Source: Salinibacillus xinjiangensis (GTDB taxonomy: Bacteria > Bacillota > Bacilli > Bacillales > Alkalibacillaceae). Taken from it: a stretch of DNA of 64,000 nt. Positions 35,770-44,930 of this stretch are shown here, in pieces. Both the position numbers and the translations under genes were made by a program. Location of the stretch: the NCBI RefSeq assembly GCF_009649735.1, contig NZ_WJNH01000004.1:160929-224928 (forward strand), written 5' to 3'. The notes under the pieces are model-generated. The model was given only the letters and a program-made list of their open reading frames with translations. It was not told the DNA's origin and did no database searches. Position 1 is the stretch's first letter. Every line of letters begins with the position of its first letter.

Positions 35770-36080
35770 TTCAGCTTCTTTTGATGGACTTCAGCATAAT
35801 TGTAAGTAGCTTCAGCCTAACACGAGTGAACTCTAGCTATACACACGTATTCTTCAGCATCTTCGGGCATCTTCAGCAAAAAGCCAGTCCACTTTAGTTT
35901 ATTAATGGAATCTTTAGCATACTCCACACCTTCAGCATGTGAGCCACGCTCTCCAGCAAAAGGACACCAAACTTTAGCCTAACGCGTCAATTCTTCAGCA
36001 TCCTCCAAGCCACCTTTAGCATTCAGAACAACCTTTAGCATCCCAATCCCCATCTTCAGCCAAAAACTCCCTACTTCAGC
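35770..36080 (+). repeat. 21-bp-phased TTYAGC array 2
   Basis: Sixteen TTYAGC-like cores on the plus strand at 35770, 35790, 35811, 35832, 35853, 35872, 35893, 35913, 35931, 35952, 35973, 35994, 36015, 36034, 36055 and 36075. Nine of fifteen intervals are 21 bp, the rest 18-20. Variants are TCTAGC, TCCAGC and TTTAGT. Sequence between cores is not repeated. The array lies 125 bases upstream of the MFS gene. Confidence 0.85.
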
Positions 36081-36204
36081 ACCCTCCCCGCCACACCCAC
36101 CATCCACCCTACTCATAAATTTACCAAAACAAAACCATTGCAATTTCCCCTCAACCGTATTAGTATTCTCTAGTACTCCTAAACATCTAGAAAAGAGTGG
36201 TATA

Positions 36205-37407
36205 ATGCCAAAACACATTTGGTTACTCATTATTGGTATGACGGTCAATGTAACTGGGGCCTCATTTATATGGCCATTAAATACAATTTATATGCACAAT
36301 GAACTCGGAAAATCTCTTGCGTTTGCAGGGGTTATTTTAATGCTCAATCAGGGATTTGCGATTCTAGGAAACCTAGTGGGCGGAACTTTATTTGATAAAT
36401 TTGGCGGATACAAAACCATCATGCTCGGAACCTCAATCGCGATGGTTTCAGCCTCCATTCTAGCCTTTTTTAACAGCATTGTCCCTTATGTCGTTTTACT
36501 CATGCTCATAGGGCTTGGCTCAGGAATGGTGAAGCCTTCCATGTTTGCATTAGCAAGCTCTGCTTGGCCAGAAGGAGGAAGAAGAGCCTTCAACGCTATC
36601 TATGTAGCCCAAAACCTCGGGGTTGCCCTCGGAGCATCCTTAGGTGGATTTGTTGCAGCTCTTTCTTTTTCTTACATCTTTATCGCCAATGCGATTACCT
36701 TTTTCATATTCTTTTTACTTGTATGGTTTAAATTTAAACCTATTGAAAATAAGCTTGATAACTTTGCATATACAGGTGGGATTGACCAGCCAACCGCTAT
36801 TGCCAATAAAGAAGCCTTCAAGTCACTTATTATATTAAGCATCGGATTCTTTATTTGTTGGGTCGCTTATGTTCAGTGGCAAACGACGATTTCCTCCTAT
36901 ACACAGGATTTAGGCATCTCGATTAGTAGCTACAGCTTACTGTGGACTATTAATGGTGTGTTAATTGTAGCCGGGCAGCCTTTGGTCAAACTAGTGGCGA
37001 GTGTGATCCCGTCACCAAAAACGCACATTTATATTGGAAATACAATTTTCATGCTATCGTTCATTTATGTATCATTCGCTGATTCATTTGCCCAATTTGC
37101 TACTGGTATGGTGATTTTAACCTTAGGTGAAATGCTCGTTTGGCCCTCTGTTCCAACGCTCGCCGATCAGCTAGCACCTAAAGGCAAAACTGGGTTCTAT
37201 CAGGGCATTATCAATGGCGTCAGCACCGCAGGAAGAATGATTGGCCCTGTACTTGGTGGGCTTATTGTCGACCATTTTCATATCCAATTTTTGTTTTACA
37301 TCCTAATCTTTTTATTTACTATTCCTTACATTACCACGTCAGTTTATGACCGTAAGTTTCGCAATCGGGAAATACATGACACTAAACAAGAGGCTGTCTC
37401 ACATTAG
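36205..37407 (+). CDS. MFS transporter
   Basis: 400 residues with twelve membrane helices. Between helices 2 and 3 is GGTLFDKFGGYKTIMLG, the DHA-type MFS signature loop, and GLGSGMVKPSMFALASSAWP follows in helix 4. It is probably a proton-driven drug or metabolite exporter, similar in size to Bacillus YttB-type proteins; the substrate is unknown. ATG 36205 is preceded by AAGAGTGG. The stop codon lies inside the terminator hairpin. Confidence 0.88.
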   Translation: MPKHIWLLIIGMTVNVTGASFIWPLNTIYMHNELGKSLAFAGVILMLNQGFAILGNLVGGTLFDKFGGYKTIMLGTSIAMVSASILAFFNSIVPYVVLLMLIGLGSGMVKPSMFALASSAWPEGGRRAFNAIYVAQNLGVALGASLGGFVAALSFSYIFIANAITFFIFFLLVWFKFKPIENKLDNFAYTGGIDQPTAIANKEAFKSLIILSIGFFICWVAYVQWQTTISSYTQDLGISISSYSLLWTINGVLIVAGQPLVKLVASVIPSPKTHIYIGNTIFMLSFIYVSFADSFAQFATGMVILTLGEMLVWPSVPTLADQLAPKGKTGFYQGIINGVSTAGRMIGPVLGGLIVDHFHIQFLFYILIFLFTIPYITTSVYDRKFRNREIHDTKQEAVSH

Positions 37408-37424
37408 ATGAGACAGCCTTTTTT
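37391..37424 (+). terminator. Terminator of the MFS gene
   Basis: 11-bp stem AGGCTGTCTCA (37391-37401) with TGAGACAGCCT (37409-37419), followed by six Ts. The loop contains the MFS stop codon. Confidence 0.9.
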
Positions 37425-37525
37425 CGTGTAGGTGACTTTGTTGATTCATCTTTTTACAGTCATGATTCCTTACGCTTGTTCATATGCTTGAACATAGATA
37501 TGGACAAACTGAGGAGTGTCAGAAT

Positions 37526-39022
37526 TTGAAAAAAAATGTACTCGACTGGCCTACTTTTGTACTTACCTTTGGATTTCTAGTTGTGATTTGCTCGACGATA
37601 TTCTTATATCCTAACCAAACCGAAGTGTGGCTGGATCAAGCACACACTCTATTAATGGATAAAATCGGCATCCTTTACCTTTGGGTTGGTTTTTTATCCG
37701 TTCTTTTTTTATGTTGGATTGCTTTTAGCCGCTATGGTCGGATTAAACTAGGTCCTAAACACGAAAAGCCCGCCTTTTCAACCTTTAGTTGGATTTCCAT
37801 GCTCTTCTGTGCAGGTATTGGTGGAGGCGTCATTTATTGGGGAACCATTGAGTGGGCTTATTATTATGCAACCCCGCCGTTCGGACTTGATGCTGGTACG
37901 GCTGAAGCCATTGAGTGGAGTGCAACCTATGGCATGTTTCACTCGGGGCCAACAGCCTGGGCCATTTACTGCTTACCAGCCATTCCAATGGCTTATTTAT
38001 ATCATGTAAAGGGAAAGAAAATCCTTAAAATTAGCGAAGCCTGTCAGCCCATTTTGAAGCATCATACGAATGGCTTTTTAGGCAAAGCGATTGATTTGAT
38101 GTTTATGTTTGGTCTGTTGGGTGCCTCTGGGACAACCCTTGGACTCAGTATTCCGATGATATCAGCTGGGATTCACCGCGTGTTAGGGGTTCCCCATACT
38201 TATTTATTGGATATTGTAATTCTTCTTATTTGTACTATCATTTTTTCTATCAGTGTTTATTCTGGATTGAGTAAAGGGATTAAAAGATTAAGTGATATTA
38301 ATGTATATTTAGCCATTTTCTTATTGGCATTTGTTTTCATATTAGGTCCTACCGTGTTCATTTTAAAAATGACAACCAACAGTATAGGGTTAATTGCAGA
38401 TCATTTTATTCGGTTAAATACATGGATTGACCCTATTATGAATACAGGATTTCCAGAAAAATGGACACTATTTTATTGGGCTTGGTGGATTGTATTTGCG
38501 CCCTTTATTGGTCTTTTCATCGCCAAAATCTCTAGGGGAAGAACGCTAAAGCAAATGATTTTAGGCGCTGTTGGGTTCGGTTCGTTAGGCTGTTGGTTAT
38601 TTTATTCGATTCTCGGAAACTATGGTCTATATTTACAATTAAACGATTTGCTGCAGGTGTCTACGATTTTAGAGGTTGCGAATGGTCCTGAAGCGATTGT
38701 TAGCATTATTCACTCGCTACCATTCGGGGATTTTATCGTATTGTTATTCTCTGTACTATCTATTATTTTTATTGCGACAACATACGATACATCCTCATAT
38801 ATGTTAGCGGCCGTTACGCAGAATCAAGTGGATGATGATCCAGTTCGATGGAACCGACTGTTTTGGGCCTTTGGTTTGGCTCTACCGCCAACTGCTCTCA
38901 TGTTTATTGGCGGATTAAAGGCATTACAGACCGTTACGATCATCGCCGCTTTGCCATCTGTATTTATACTTGTTTTACTGGCCTTTTCCTTTTTACGTAT
39001 CATTGACCAAGATCGGTTATAA
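37526..39022 (+). CDS. BCCT-family transporter (second copy)
   Basis: About 498 residues from TTG 37526, which follows GAGGAG at suitable spacing; the ATG at 37484 has no binding site. Twelve membrane helices; FSRYGRIKLGPKHEKPAFST after helix 2, IYWGTIEWAYYYATPPFG in helix 3 and FYWAWWIVFAPFIGLFIAKI in helix 8 are BCCT signatures. The helix 8 aromatic box keeps WW, and the third position is F. The IEWAYYY segment resembles the carnitine/choline branch, but substrate choice is open. It likely imports osmoprotectants or their precursors. Monocistronic. Confidence 0.9.
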   Translation: MKKNVLDWPTFVLTFGFLVVICSTIFLYPNQTEVWLDQAHTLLMDKIGILYLWVGFLSVLFLCWIAFSRYGRIKLGPKHEKPAFSTFSWISMLFCAGIGGGVIYWGTIEWAYYYATPPFGLDAGTAEAIEWSATYGMFHSGPTAWAIYCLPAIPMAYLYHVKGKKILKISEACQPILKHHTNGFLGKAIDLMFMFGLLGASGTTLGLSIPMISAGIHRVLGVPHTYLLDIVILLICTIIFSISVYSGLSKGIKRLSDINVYLAIFLLAFVFILGPTVFILKMTTNSIGLIADHFIRLNTWIDPIMNTGFPEKWTLFYWAWWIVFAPFIGLFIAKISRGRTLKQMILGAVGFGSLGCWLFYSILGNYGLYLQLNDLLQVSTILEVANGPEAIVSIIHSLPFGDFIVLLFSVLSIIFIATTYDTSSYMLAAVTQNQVDDDPVRWNRLFWAFGLALPPTALMFIGGLKALQTVTIIAALPSVFILVLLAFSFLRIIDQDRL

Positions 39023-39127
39023 AAAACCGAACTGCTACTCACCAAACACCTTAAAAGCTTTACTGTTTCCCCCTCAACATCGTCACTTATGGTAAAATAT
39101 ACCCAACAGTAAAGCGAGGTGTTTGTC

Positions 39128-40519
39128 TTGCAAATAAAAGAACGATCAAATTTATTAGAGGATCAAAATGTAGCACTCACCAAGGTAACAGAATATATCT
39201 TCGCCCCTTTTCATACATATGTGTTCCTAGACCTTGATGAATTAAAGTTTAATAAAGAATTAGATGTACCTAGCAAACTCATAAACTCATTAAATAGCAT
39301 TCCGATAACCAATCATAACTTAAACGCAAAAGTACAATGGAATAGAGAGGATTCGAATGAATTAAAAAAGGCTAAGGGTGTTTTTGCCAATCAAGGGCAA
39401 AGCAATTCCCTGATTTACGCTGAGTTGATTCCTACTGAAGGAAAAGGATTCCCGATCTTGGAAAAGGTTAGTGATAAACTACCACAAAATGCTTTGTCAT
39501 TTGAAAAGGTAAGGTTTTATTTTCGAGAATCCGGTGTTGGAACTTGTTCGGCTAAAATTCAGATTGAGTCTATTGATGACTTTAATTTAATTGAACTTGA
39601 ACATATATCAGAATCCATCAACAAATTATTTAAAGTGTATTTTGAAGATATTTGTTTTGAACTAACACAAGCATATAGTCGGGTTATATCAGAATTAAGT
39701 ATTAGTGCGTTTTCGTTTGATTTTATGCCGACACTAAAAAAGGAGAATAAGGAAAAAGCCTGTATACCTTGGACACATCGAATTTATCATATTCACGATG
39801 AGCGTCTTTTTGAATTAGATAATCCTGGACAACCCTTCAAATACATACTAACTCCATCAAAAAAAGAGGATATTGTTGATCTATCTATTTATGAAGATAA
39901 GTACATCTACTTTGGTTGGGGACATTCCCTCATTTTAACAAAGGATACTACTAAAAATTATGTACAAACACAAACACAAGTAAAAGAATATGTTCGTTTA
40001 GTTGAAATTGCTCAATCAAACTGGCAATGCTTTGATTTACTTTCCAATATAGTAGATTTAGCTAGATACTCCTTTAGTCGTAATGGTAAAAAATTATCCT
40101 TTAGAAGACTGAAAAGGGATATATATGAAATTCGATTCTTCAATAAGTATGTTGATCAAATCCTTGATGATGCGAGAGAAATTCGAGTAACTTTTGATAC
40201 GGAAAAGCGAAATCTATTAGTTGAAATGCAGAAAAGGTGGAACTCTTTGGATATGCTATCTAATGTTCAAGAAAAAATGGCATTGGTAGAAAATATGCTA
40301 GACTTTTTGTATCATCGACTTAAGGAACAAAGAGACGACACCTTAAATGTAGTCTTACTATTTATTACCATTCTAAGTATGAGTCAAATCATTGCGATTA
40401 TAATTGATTACACACAAGAAATTTTTCAATTTAGCCCGTATATGAAGCTATTTATTTTGGGTAATGGGGTCTTGGCTACTTTGTTATCTATCTTTTTAAT
40501 TCTTAGGAGTAAAAGCTAG
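39128..40519 (+). CDS. Unrecognised protein with cytoplasmic domain and two C-terminal membrane helices
   Basis: About 463 residues. I do not recognise the family. Residues 1-340 look soluble and mixed alpha/beta. A charged helical stretch (DDAREIRVTFDTEKRNLLVE, then RWNSLDMLSNVQEKM) leads into two membrane helices near the C terminus (NVVLLFITILSMSQIIAIII and LFILGNGVLATLLSIFLIL). This layout recalls CorA-like or two-TM effector proteins but lacks a GMN motif. TTG 39128 is six bases after AGGTG and is preferred over the GTG at 39119. The sequence is visibly more A+T-rich than its neighbours. A glutamine-amidotransferase gene starts 33 bases after its stop, probably in one operon. Confidence 0.7.
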   Translation: MQIKERSNLLEDQNVALTKVTEYIFAPFHTYVFLDLDELKFNKELDVPSKLINSLNSIPITNHNLNAKVQWNREDSNELKKAKGVFANQGQSNSLIYAELIPTEGKGFPILEKVSDKLPQNALSFEKVRFYFRESGVGTCSAKIQIESIDDFNLIELEHISESINKLFKVYFEDICFELTQAYSRVISELSISAFSFDFMPTLKKENKEKACIPWTHRIYHIHDERLFELDNPGQPFKYILTPSKKEDIVDLSIYEDKYIYFGWGHSLILTKDTTKNYVQTQTQVKEYVRLVEIAQSNWQCFDLLSNIVDLARYSFSRNGKKLSFRRLKRDIYEIRFFNKYVDQILDDAREIRVTFDTEKRNLLVEMQKRWNSLDMLSNVQEKMALVENMLDFLYHRLKEQRDDTLNVVLLFITILSMSQIIAIIIDYTQEIFQFSPYMKLFILGNGVLATLLSIFLILRSKS

Positions 40520-40552
40520 GATCAACGCTACTAGAGACAAGGGGGCATGAAC

Positions 40553-41302
40553 ATGGCGTGGATCAATGAAAAAGATGGAGACGTCATTATATTAGAAGCA
40601 GATGGTGTGGTTGCAGATGATAAGGGATACGGCTATGGTATTGCAGAACAGTTGAAGCGACTTAACTTTCGGCCAATTGTAGTTTCATTAAAGGAAAATA
40701 GCTGGCGTTTAGATGATCTCCCGAATTTGCCTTTGATTATATCTGGGGGAATGACCGAAGCATCAGCTGATATTCCATGGGTAAATGAAGCACGTGACTT
40801 TGTAAGAAAACGAATTTCATTTAATAAGCAAGTAGATCAAGCCAAAAAAATTCCGCTCCTAGGTATTTGTTTTGGTGCCCAATTAATTGCAGAATCACAG
40901 CAAAAGGGCAGTGTTACGTATTTAAATCAACCTCAAATGGGTGTAAGTACGATTAAACTGGACAAGCAAAGCTGTCCTTTATTTGTAGGTTATGAAGGGG
41001 AATTACCTGCTTATTCATTTCACTACAATCAAATCAAAATAGACAATGTGAATATTATTTCCTCACATAAATTTTCTGGTGGAGAATTTGTTCAAGCATA
41101 TGAAATTGAGGATTCCTATTGTTATGGTGTTCAGTTTCACCCTGAGCTGACTTTCCCAATATTTATGCAGCTCATTAGGAATTATCAAACTCTATTAGAA
41201 AATGACTTACAATTATCGATTAAAGAAATTGAGAAAAATGTGAGGGACATTCCCGCTAATAAACAAATTTTCACAAATTTCATGAGTTTACAAGAATCAT
41301 AA
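40553..41302 (+). CDS. Class I glutamine amidotransferase-like protein
   Basis: About 249 residues. The nucleophile elbow is PLLGICFGAQLIAES (catalytic Cys) and the partner dyad YGVQFHPELTFPIF (His-Glu), so the triad is intact. It resembles stand-alone amidotransferase domains of the GuaA-N type. The ATG at 40553 is seven bases after AAGGGGG. The upstream partner is a two-TM protein of unknown function, so the acceptor of the ammonia or the amide cleaved is not known. A strong terminator follows. Confidence 0.82.
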   Translation: MAWINEKDGDVIILEADGVVADDKGYGYGIAEQLKRLNFRPIVVSLKENSWRLDDLPNLPLIISGGMTEASADIPWVNEARDFVRKRISFNKQVDQAKKIPLLGICFGAQLIAESQQKGSVTYLNQPQMGVSTIKLDKQSCPLFVGYEGELPAYSFHYNQIKIDNVNIISSHKFSGGEFVQAYEIEDSYCYGVQFHPELTFPIFMQLIRNYQTLLENDLQLSIKEIEKNVRDIPANKQIFTNFMSLQES

Positions 41303-41305
41303 AGA

Positions 41306-41351
41306 GACCCCACACTTATGGCCTAACAACGTATGTGTGGGGTCCTTTTTT
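41306..41351 (+). terminator. Bidirectional terminator
   Basis: 10-bp stem GACCCCACAC (41306-41315) with GTGTGGGGTC (41335-41344), then CTTTTTT. It lies between convergent genes. Confidence 0.85.
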
Positions 41352-41359
41352 GCAACAAA

Positions 41360-42148
41360 TCAAGTATCTACCTTAAATAAAACATTTGGATGTTCATACA
41401 CTTTTTCAAATTCAGAACTGGCACCTAATACTGTATATAAATCTTCAGGTGAAAACCATAAATGGTCATTTTTCATTTCAAAATTAGCTCCATAGTAGTA
41501 GCTCAGCCACACGAGCTTGGAGCAATAAACATACGCCCATGGATTTGTAAGTTCTGAAAGGGAGAAGAAGAAAACAGGCTTTTCCTCGCCTTTTTCCAAA
41601 TTCTTTTCATAAGTAGCTAAATATTGCTTAGCAAATTCTGCAGCACCGACTCCCATTTGTTCTTGAATAGGTCGGAATTGGGCATGCTCGGGATGCTTTT
41701 CTAAAAACTGTTGAATGGTATCTTGTTTGATTGCGGGATAACCACCTGGGCTTTCGATTAACTCATTCTCATTGATTACAAGCGCTGCATGACCCATATA
41801 GCCTGTCATTTGTTGCATAACGTTATCACTTGAAACCAAAACATCCCCTGGTTTGAAGGTTCGTTGACGACTCCCCTTTTGCTGTTCAAGTACGACAAAT
41901 CGAAACTGCTGCTCATAGAGAGGGGGATAACCTGAAGCTTGATGAAATGTTTTAACGCTCAAGTGATGCTGTCCAGGCGGGAGATGCCCCTTCCCCATTT
42001 GAAATTCATTCCCTTTATATAGTAAAGCTGTCAGCTGATGATCAATATAAATAGCCGTTATACTATTGGGGATATCATCAATTTTCCTCAGCTTTATCCA
42101 ATCTTTATTTTGTCGCAGTAAAAATGGCCCCTGCACGAATATCACCAC
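41360..42148 (-). CDS. YiiX/YebB-like permuted NlpC/P60 cysteine hydrolase
   Basis: 262 residues. After an ~90-residue N-terminal domain, GDVLVSSDNVMQQMTGYMGH then AALVINENELIESPG supplies the histidine and ordering of the circularly permuted papain-like fold; the cysteine comes later in YVYCSKLVWLSYYYG. Such enzymes cleave amide bonds in peptidoglycan or lipids. There is no signal peptide, so the site of action is uncertain. The start is probably the GTG at 42148 or one four codons later. Confidence 0.75.
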   Translation of the reverse strand: MVIFVQGPFLLRQNKDWIKLRKIDDIPNSITAIYIDHQLTALLYKGNEFQMGKGHLPPGQHHLSVKTFHQASGYPPLYEQQFRFVVLEQQKGSRQRTFKPGDVLVSSDNVMQQMTGYMGHAALVINENELIESPGGYPAIKQDTIQQFLEKHPEHAQFRPIQEQMGVGAAEFAKQYLATYEKNLEKGEEKPVFFFSLSELTNPWAYVYCSKLVWLSYYYGANFEMKNDHLWFSPEDLYTVLGASSEFEKVYEHPNVLFKVDT

Positions 42149-42189
42149 CCTATAAACACCATATTCATGCTAGGGAATTACGTTCCTCG

Positions 42190-42244
42190 CTTTAACACTT
42201 TAAAGCGACGGGGGTCAGGCCCCACATCCTTTAAAGCGCTAAAG
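42190..42244. repeat. 55-bp palindromic element, copy 1
   Basis: Runs from CTTTAACACTTTAAAGCGAC to CTTTAAAGCGCTAAAG with an inner GGGGTCAGGCCCC palindrome. It has the same length and ends as the copy at 47423-47477. It lies between the YiiX-like gene and the ectA promoter. Confidence 0.8.
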
Positions 42245-42360
42245 TAAGCGTATTCTTATGTGAATGTTTTCACTTTATGCGTGTTTTTCCATATCTCTAA
42301 TAATCGTTAGGAAAACTAACAATATGTAAGCATTTTTAATAATCAACTATCTTAACTTGT

Positions 42361-42442
42361 TTAATCATTACAAAGCATAAATAATGCTTGTTAATCATTA
42401 TTAATGTGATTTGATAAAATTTTCTGTCATTACTATGATTAA
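42361..42442 (+). promoter_or_regulatory. Candidate operator repeats of the ect promoter
   Basis: TTAATCAT occurs at 42361-42368 and 42391-42398, each followed by TA, and in inverted form (ATGATTAA) at 42435-42442 over the -10 region. Between the first two lies the small hairpin AAGCAT/ATGCTT (42373-42389). This may be the site for an osmotic regulator; no regulator gene is adjacent. Confidence 0.45.
42411..42439 (+). promoter_or_regulatory. Sigma-A promoter of ectABC
   Basis: TTGATA at 42411-42416, a 17-base spacer and TATGAT at 42434-42439. The transcript would start near 42446, about 50 bases before the ectA start. Confidence 0.7.
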
Positions 42443-42494
42443 TTATGTACTTATTTTGATTTGAAAAATAACGTTTACGAAGGGAGTATTTACT

Positions 42495-43019
42495 ATTATT
42501 AATAGTCAAGTTGTTCTCGAGCCATCGACACAGGATTCGGTTACGTTTGAGAAGCCGAGTGTAGAAGATGGTAAAGCGATGTGGGAATTAGTGAACAATT
42601 CGTCACTCGACCAAAACTCTGCGTACAAATACATCATGATGTGCGAATATTTCGCAGATACATGTGTTGTTGCAAAGGAAAATGGTAAATTAGTAGGGTT
42701 TGTTACCGCATTTATCCCTCCTGAGAAGAAGGATGTTGTGTTTGTTTGGCAAATTGGGGTTGATTCCTCACAACGCGGTAAAGGTATCGCATCCAAGCTA
42801 TTAAATGCCTTAGTTGAACGTCAAGCCTGTAAAGACGTTAATTACTTGGAGGCAACCGTAACACCATCAAACAAGGCATCTCAATCCCTATTCAAGCGTT
42901 TAGCCCGTGATCATCAAACCGATTGCAAAATCTCAGAATGCTTTACTGAGGATCTATTTCCATCTGATGACCATGAAGAAGAACTTAGCTTTTTAATTGG
43001 GCCGTTTGAAAGGTCTTAA
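42495..43019 (+). CDS. ectA: L-2,4-diaminobutyrate acetyltransferase, apparent ATT start
   Basis: A GNAT acetyltransferase of about 174 residues. FEKPSVEDGKAMWELV, YIMMCEYFADTCVVA, FVWQIGVDSSQRGKGIASKL and TPSNKASQSLFKRLARD are EctA hallmarks. It acetylates diaminobutyrate to N-gamma-acetyl-diaminobutyrate. The frame is open back to a TGA at 42462, with no ATG/GTG/TTG before Met at 42579. That Met would delete the first strand and the conserved KPSVEDG. AAGGGAG ends at 42486 and an ATT at 42495 is at ideal spacing; a second ATT follows at 42498. ATT initiation, or a recently mutated ATG, is inferred. First gene of ectABC. Confidence 0.85.
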   Translation: MINSQVVLEPSTQDSVTFEKPSVEDGKAMWELVNNSSLDQNSAYKYIMMCEYFADTCVVAKENGKLVGFVTAFIPPEKKDVVFVWQIGVDSSQRGKGIASKLLNALVERQACKDVNYLEATVTPSNKASQSLFKRLARDHQTDCKISECFTEDLFPSDDHEEELSFLIGPFERS

Positions 43020-43105
43020 TTAGAATTGTTTAGTTCTTAAGTTGATAACATATTACTCTTACCATACAAAGTTTTCATAAATAAATAGAATGCGAGAAGG
43101 TCTTA

Positions 43106-43135
43106 ACTTTAAAACCTATCTAAAATAGGTAAAGT
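43106..43135 (+). other. Hairpin in the ectA-ectB spacer
   Basis: Stem ACTTT.ACCTAT with ATAGGT.AAAGT and a five-base loop, ending six bases before the ectB ribosome binding site. The ectA-ectB gap is 135 bases, long for this operon. It may adjust ectB translation or mRNA decay. Confidence 0.5.
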
Positions 43136-43154
43136 TTATTAAGGAGGAAAAAAT

Positions 43155-44432
43155 TTGGGTAACACAAATATGAACATTTTTGAAAAGTACGAATCAGAGG
43201 TACGTAGTTATTGCCGAAGCTTTCCAACTGTTTTCAACAAAGCTAAAGGATCAAAAATGTGGGATGAAGAGGGGCGCGAATACATTGACTTCTTCTCCGG
43301 CGCTGGTGCATTAAACTATGGCCACAATGATGACAAAATGAAAGCGAAATTGATTGAGTATATTCAAAATGACGGAATTACTCATTCACTAGATAAAGCT
43401 TCAACAGCTAAAGGGGAATTTATCCAAAAATTTAACGATGTGATTTTAAAGCCTAGAAAACTTGATTATAAAATTATGTTCCCTGGTCCAACAGGTACAA
43501 ATACAGTTGAGAGTGCCCTGAAGCTTGCTCGAAAGGTAACAGGTCGTACGGATATCATTAGCTTTACGAACGGTTTCCACGGCATGACCATTGGTTCACT
43601 TTCTGTAACAGGAAACGCCTCTAAACGTAAGGGTGCTGGAGTTCCACTACAAAATGCTGTCACAATGCCTTTTGACAATTATGTCAATGAGGACATGGAT
43701 ACATTAGAGTACTTCGAGCGTTTCTTAGAGGATGGCGGTAGTGGAGTTGATATCCCAGCAGCCGTTATCGTGGAAACAGTTCAAGGTGAAGGCGGAATTA
43801 ATGTTGCTCGTTTCGAGTGGCTGAAACGTTTAGATGAGCTTTGTAAGCGTTGGGACATTTTGTTTATTATCGATGATGTTCAAGCTGGTGTAGGACGCAC
43901 AGGAACATTCTTTAGTTTCGAACCAGCTGGGATTAAGCCTGATATCGTTTGTATGTCCAAATCCCTAAGTGGTTATGGCGTTCCATTTGCTATTACCTTA
44001 TTCCGCCCTGAGCTAGATGTTTGGAATCCAGGTGAGCATAACGGAACTTTCCGTGGAAATAACCACGCATTTGTTACAGCTACAGCTGCCCTAGACTATT
44101 GGGCGGACCCGAAATTTGAAAAAGAAGTGCAACGAAAAGGAAAGCTCACTCGTGAATTCTTAGAAAACCTAAACAAAAAATATCCTGAATTAAAGGGAGA
44201 AGTTCGTGGTCGTGGTTTAATGGCAGGAATCGCGAGCGATGTTGAAGGGCTAGCATCCAAAGTTGCAGCTGAGGCCTTTAACCAAGGATTAATTATGGAG
44301 ACTTCAGGATTTAACGATGAAGTATTTAAGTTATTCCCAGCTATTAATATCGATGATGAGACATTGAAAAAAGGATTTGACATTATCGAACAAAGTGTAA
44401 GAAAATTAGTAAAAGAGCCAGTATTCAATTAA
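43155..44432 (+). CDS. ectB: Diaminobutyrate-2-oxoglutarate transaminase
   Basis: 425 residues, class III PLP transaminase. Landmarks are [50 protein letters not shown] and the Schiff-base lysine in [10 protein letters not shown]. It converts aspartate semialdehyde and glutamate to 2,4-diaminobutyrate, the first committed step to ectoine. The start is TTG 43155, seven bases after AAGGAGG; the Met five codons later is a weaker choice. Middle gene of ectABC, 20 bases ahead of ectC. Confidence 0.95.
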   Translation: MGNTNMNIFEKYESEVRSYCRSFPTVFNKAKGSKMWDEEGREYIDFFSGAGALNYGHNDDKMKAKLIEYIQNDGITHSLDKASTAKGEFIQKFNDVILKPRKLDYKIMFPGPTGTNTVESALKLARKVTGRTDIISFTNGFHGMTIGSLSVTGNASKRKGAGVPLQNAVTMPFDNYVNEDMDTLEYFERFLEDGGSGVDIPAAVIVETVQGEGGINVARFEWLKRLDELCKRWDILFIIDDVQAGVGRTGTFFSFEPAGIKPDIVCMSKSLSGYGVPFAITLFRPELDVWNPGEHNGTFRGNNHAFVTATAALDYWADPKFEKEVQRKGKLTREFLENLNKKYPELKGEVRGRGLMAGIASDVEGLASKVAAEAFNQGLIMETSGFNDEVFKLFPAINIDDETLKKGFDIIEQSVRKLVKEPVFN

Positions 44433-44452
44433 TTTAGAGGAGGAACTAATCG

Positions 44453-44842
44453 ATGAAAACAGTAAAACTAGAAGACATTCAAGGAACTGAACATGATGTA
44501 GATGGTGGTACTTGGGTAAGCCGACGCCTTCTTACTAAAAAAGATAACATGGGGTACTCTGTAAATGACACGATCATTAAAGCAGGTACTGAGACTCATA
44601 TTTGGTACCAAAATCACCTTGAAGCAGTATACTGCATTGAGGGTGAAGGTGAAGTAGAAACCCTAAAGGACGGCAAAATTTGGCCAATCAAGGCTGGTAC
44701 TCTTTATGCTCTTGATGAACATGATGAACATCTTTTACGTGCTAGCGAAAAGGGAGATATGCGCATGGTATGTGTATTCAACCCGCCGCTAACTGGTAAA
44801 GAAGTTCATGATGAAAACGGCGTATACCCTGTGATGGACTAA
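44453..44842 (+). CDS. ectC: Ectoine synthase
   Basis: 129 residues, single cupin domain. Starts [40 protein letters not shown] and [13 protein letters not shown] carry the metal and active-site residues. It cyclises N-gamma-acetyl-diaminobutyrate to ectoine. ATG 44453 has GAGGAGG. It is the last gene of the operon: no ectD (hydroxylase) or lysC-type aspartokinase follows. Confidence 0.96.
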   Translation: MKTVKLEDIQGTEHDVDGGTWVSRRLLTKKDNMGYSVNDTIIKAGTETHIWYQNHLEAVYCIEGEGEVETLKDGKIWPIKAGTLYALDEHDEHLLRASEKGDMRMVCVFNPPLTGKEVHDENGVYPVMD

Positions 44843-44893
44843 ACATGAACGAGAACTTCCCCACTTAAGGTTAACCAATATTTCATAGACAAA

Positions 44894-44926
44894 GCCCCTT
44901 TCCGGAGTGGAAAGGGGCCCTTTTTT
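44894..44926 (+). terminator. Bidirectional terminator after ectC
   Basis: Stem GCCCCTTT (44894-44901) with AAAGGGGC (44911-44918), then CCTTTTTT. The convergent permease gene ends at 44931. Confidence 0.87.
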
Positions 44927-44930
44927 ACTT

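Noticed and set aside
36201..36206. TATAAT directly at the MFS start as its promoter
   Set aside because: It overlaps the start codon, so a transcript from it would lack the start; a coincidence.
35706..36248. Open frames inside array 2 (plus 35706-35897, minus 35979-36248)
   Set aside because: They follow the repeat structure, have no ribosome binding site, match no family, and the minus-strand one overlaps the start of the MFS gene.
42579..43019. EctA starting at the first Met (42579)
   Set aside because: It would lose the first strand and the conserved KPSVEDG segment and has no ribosome binding site.
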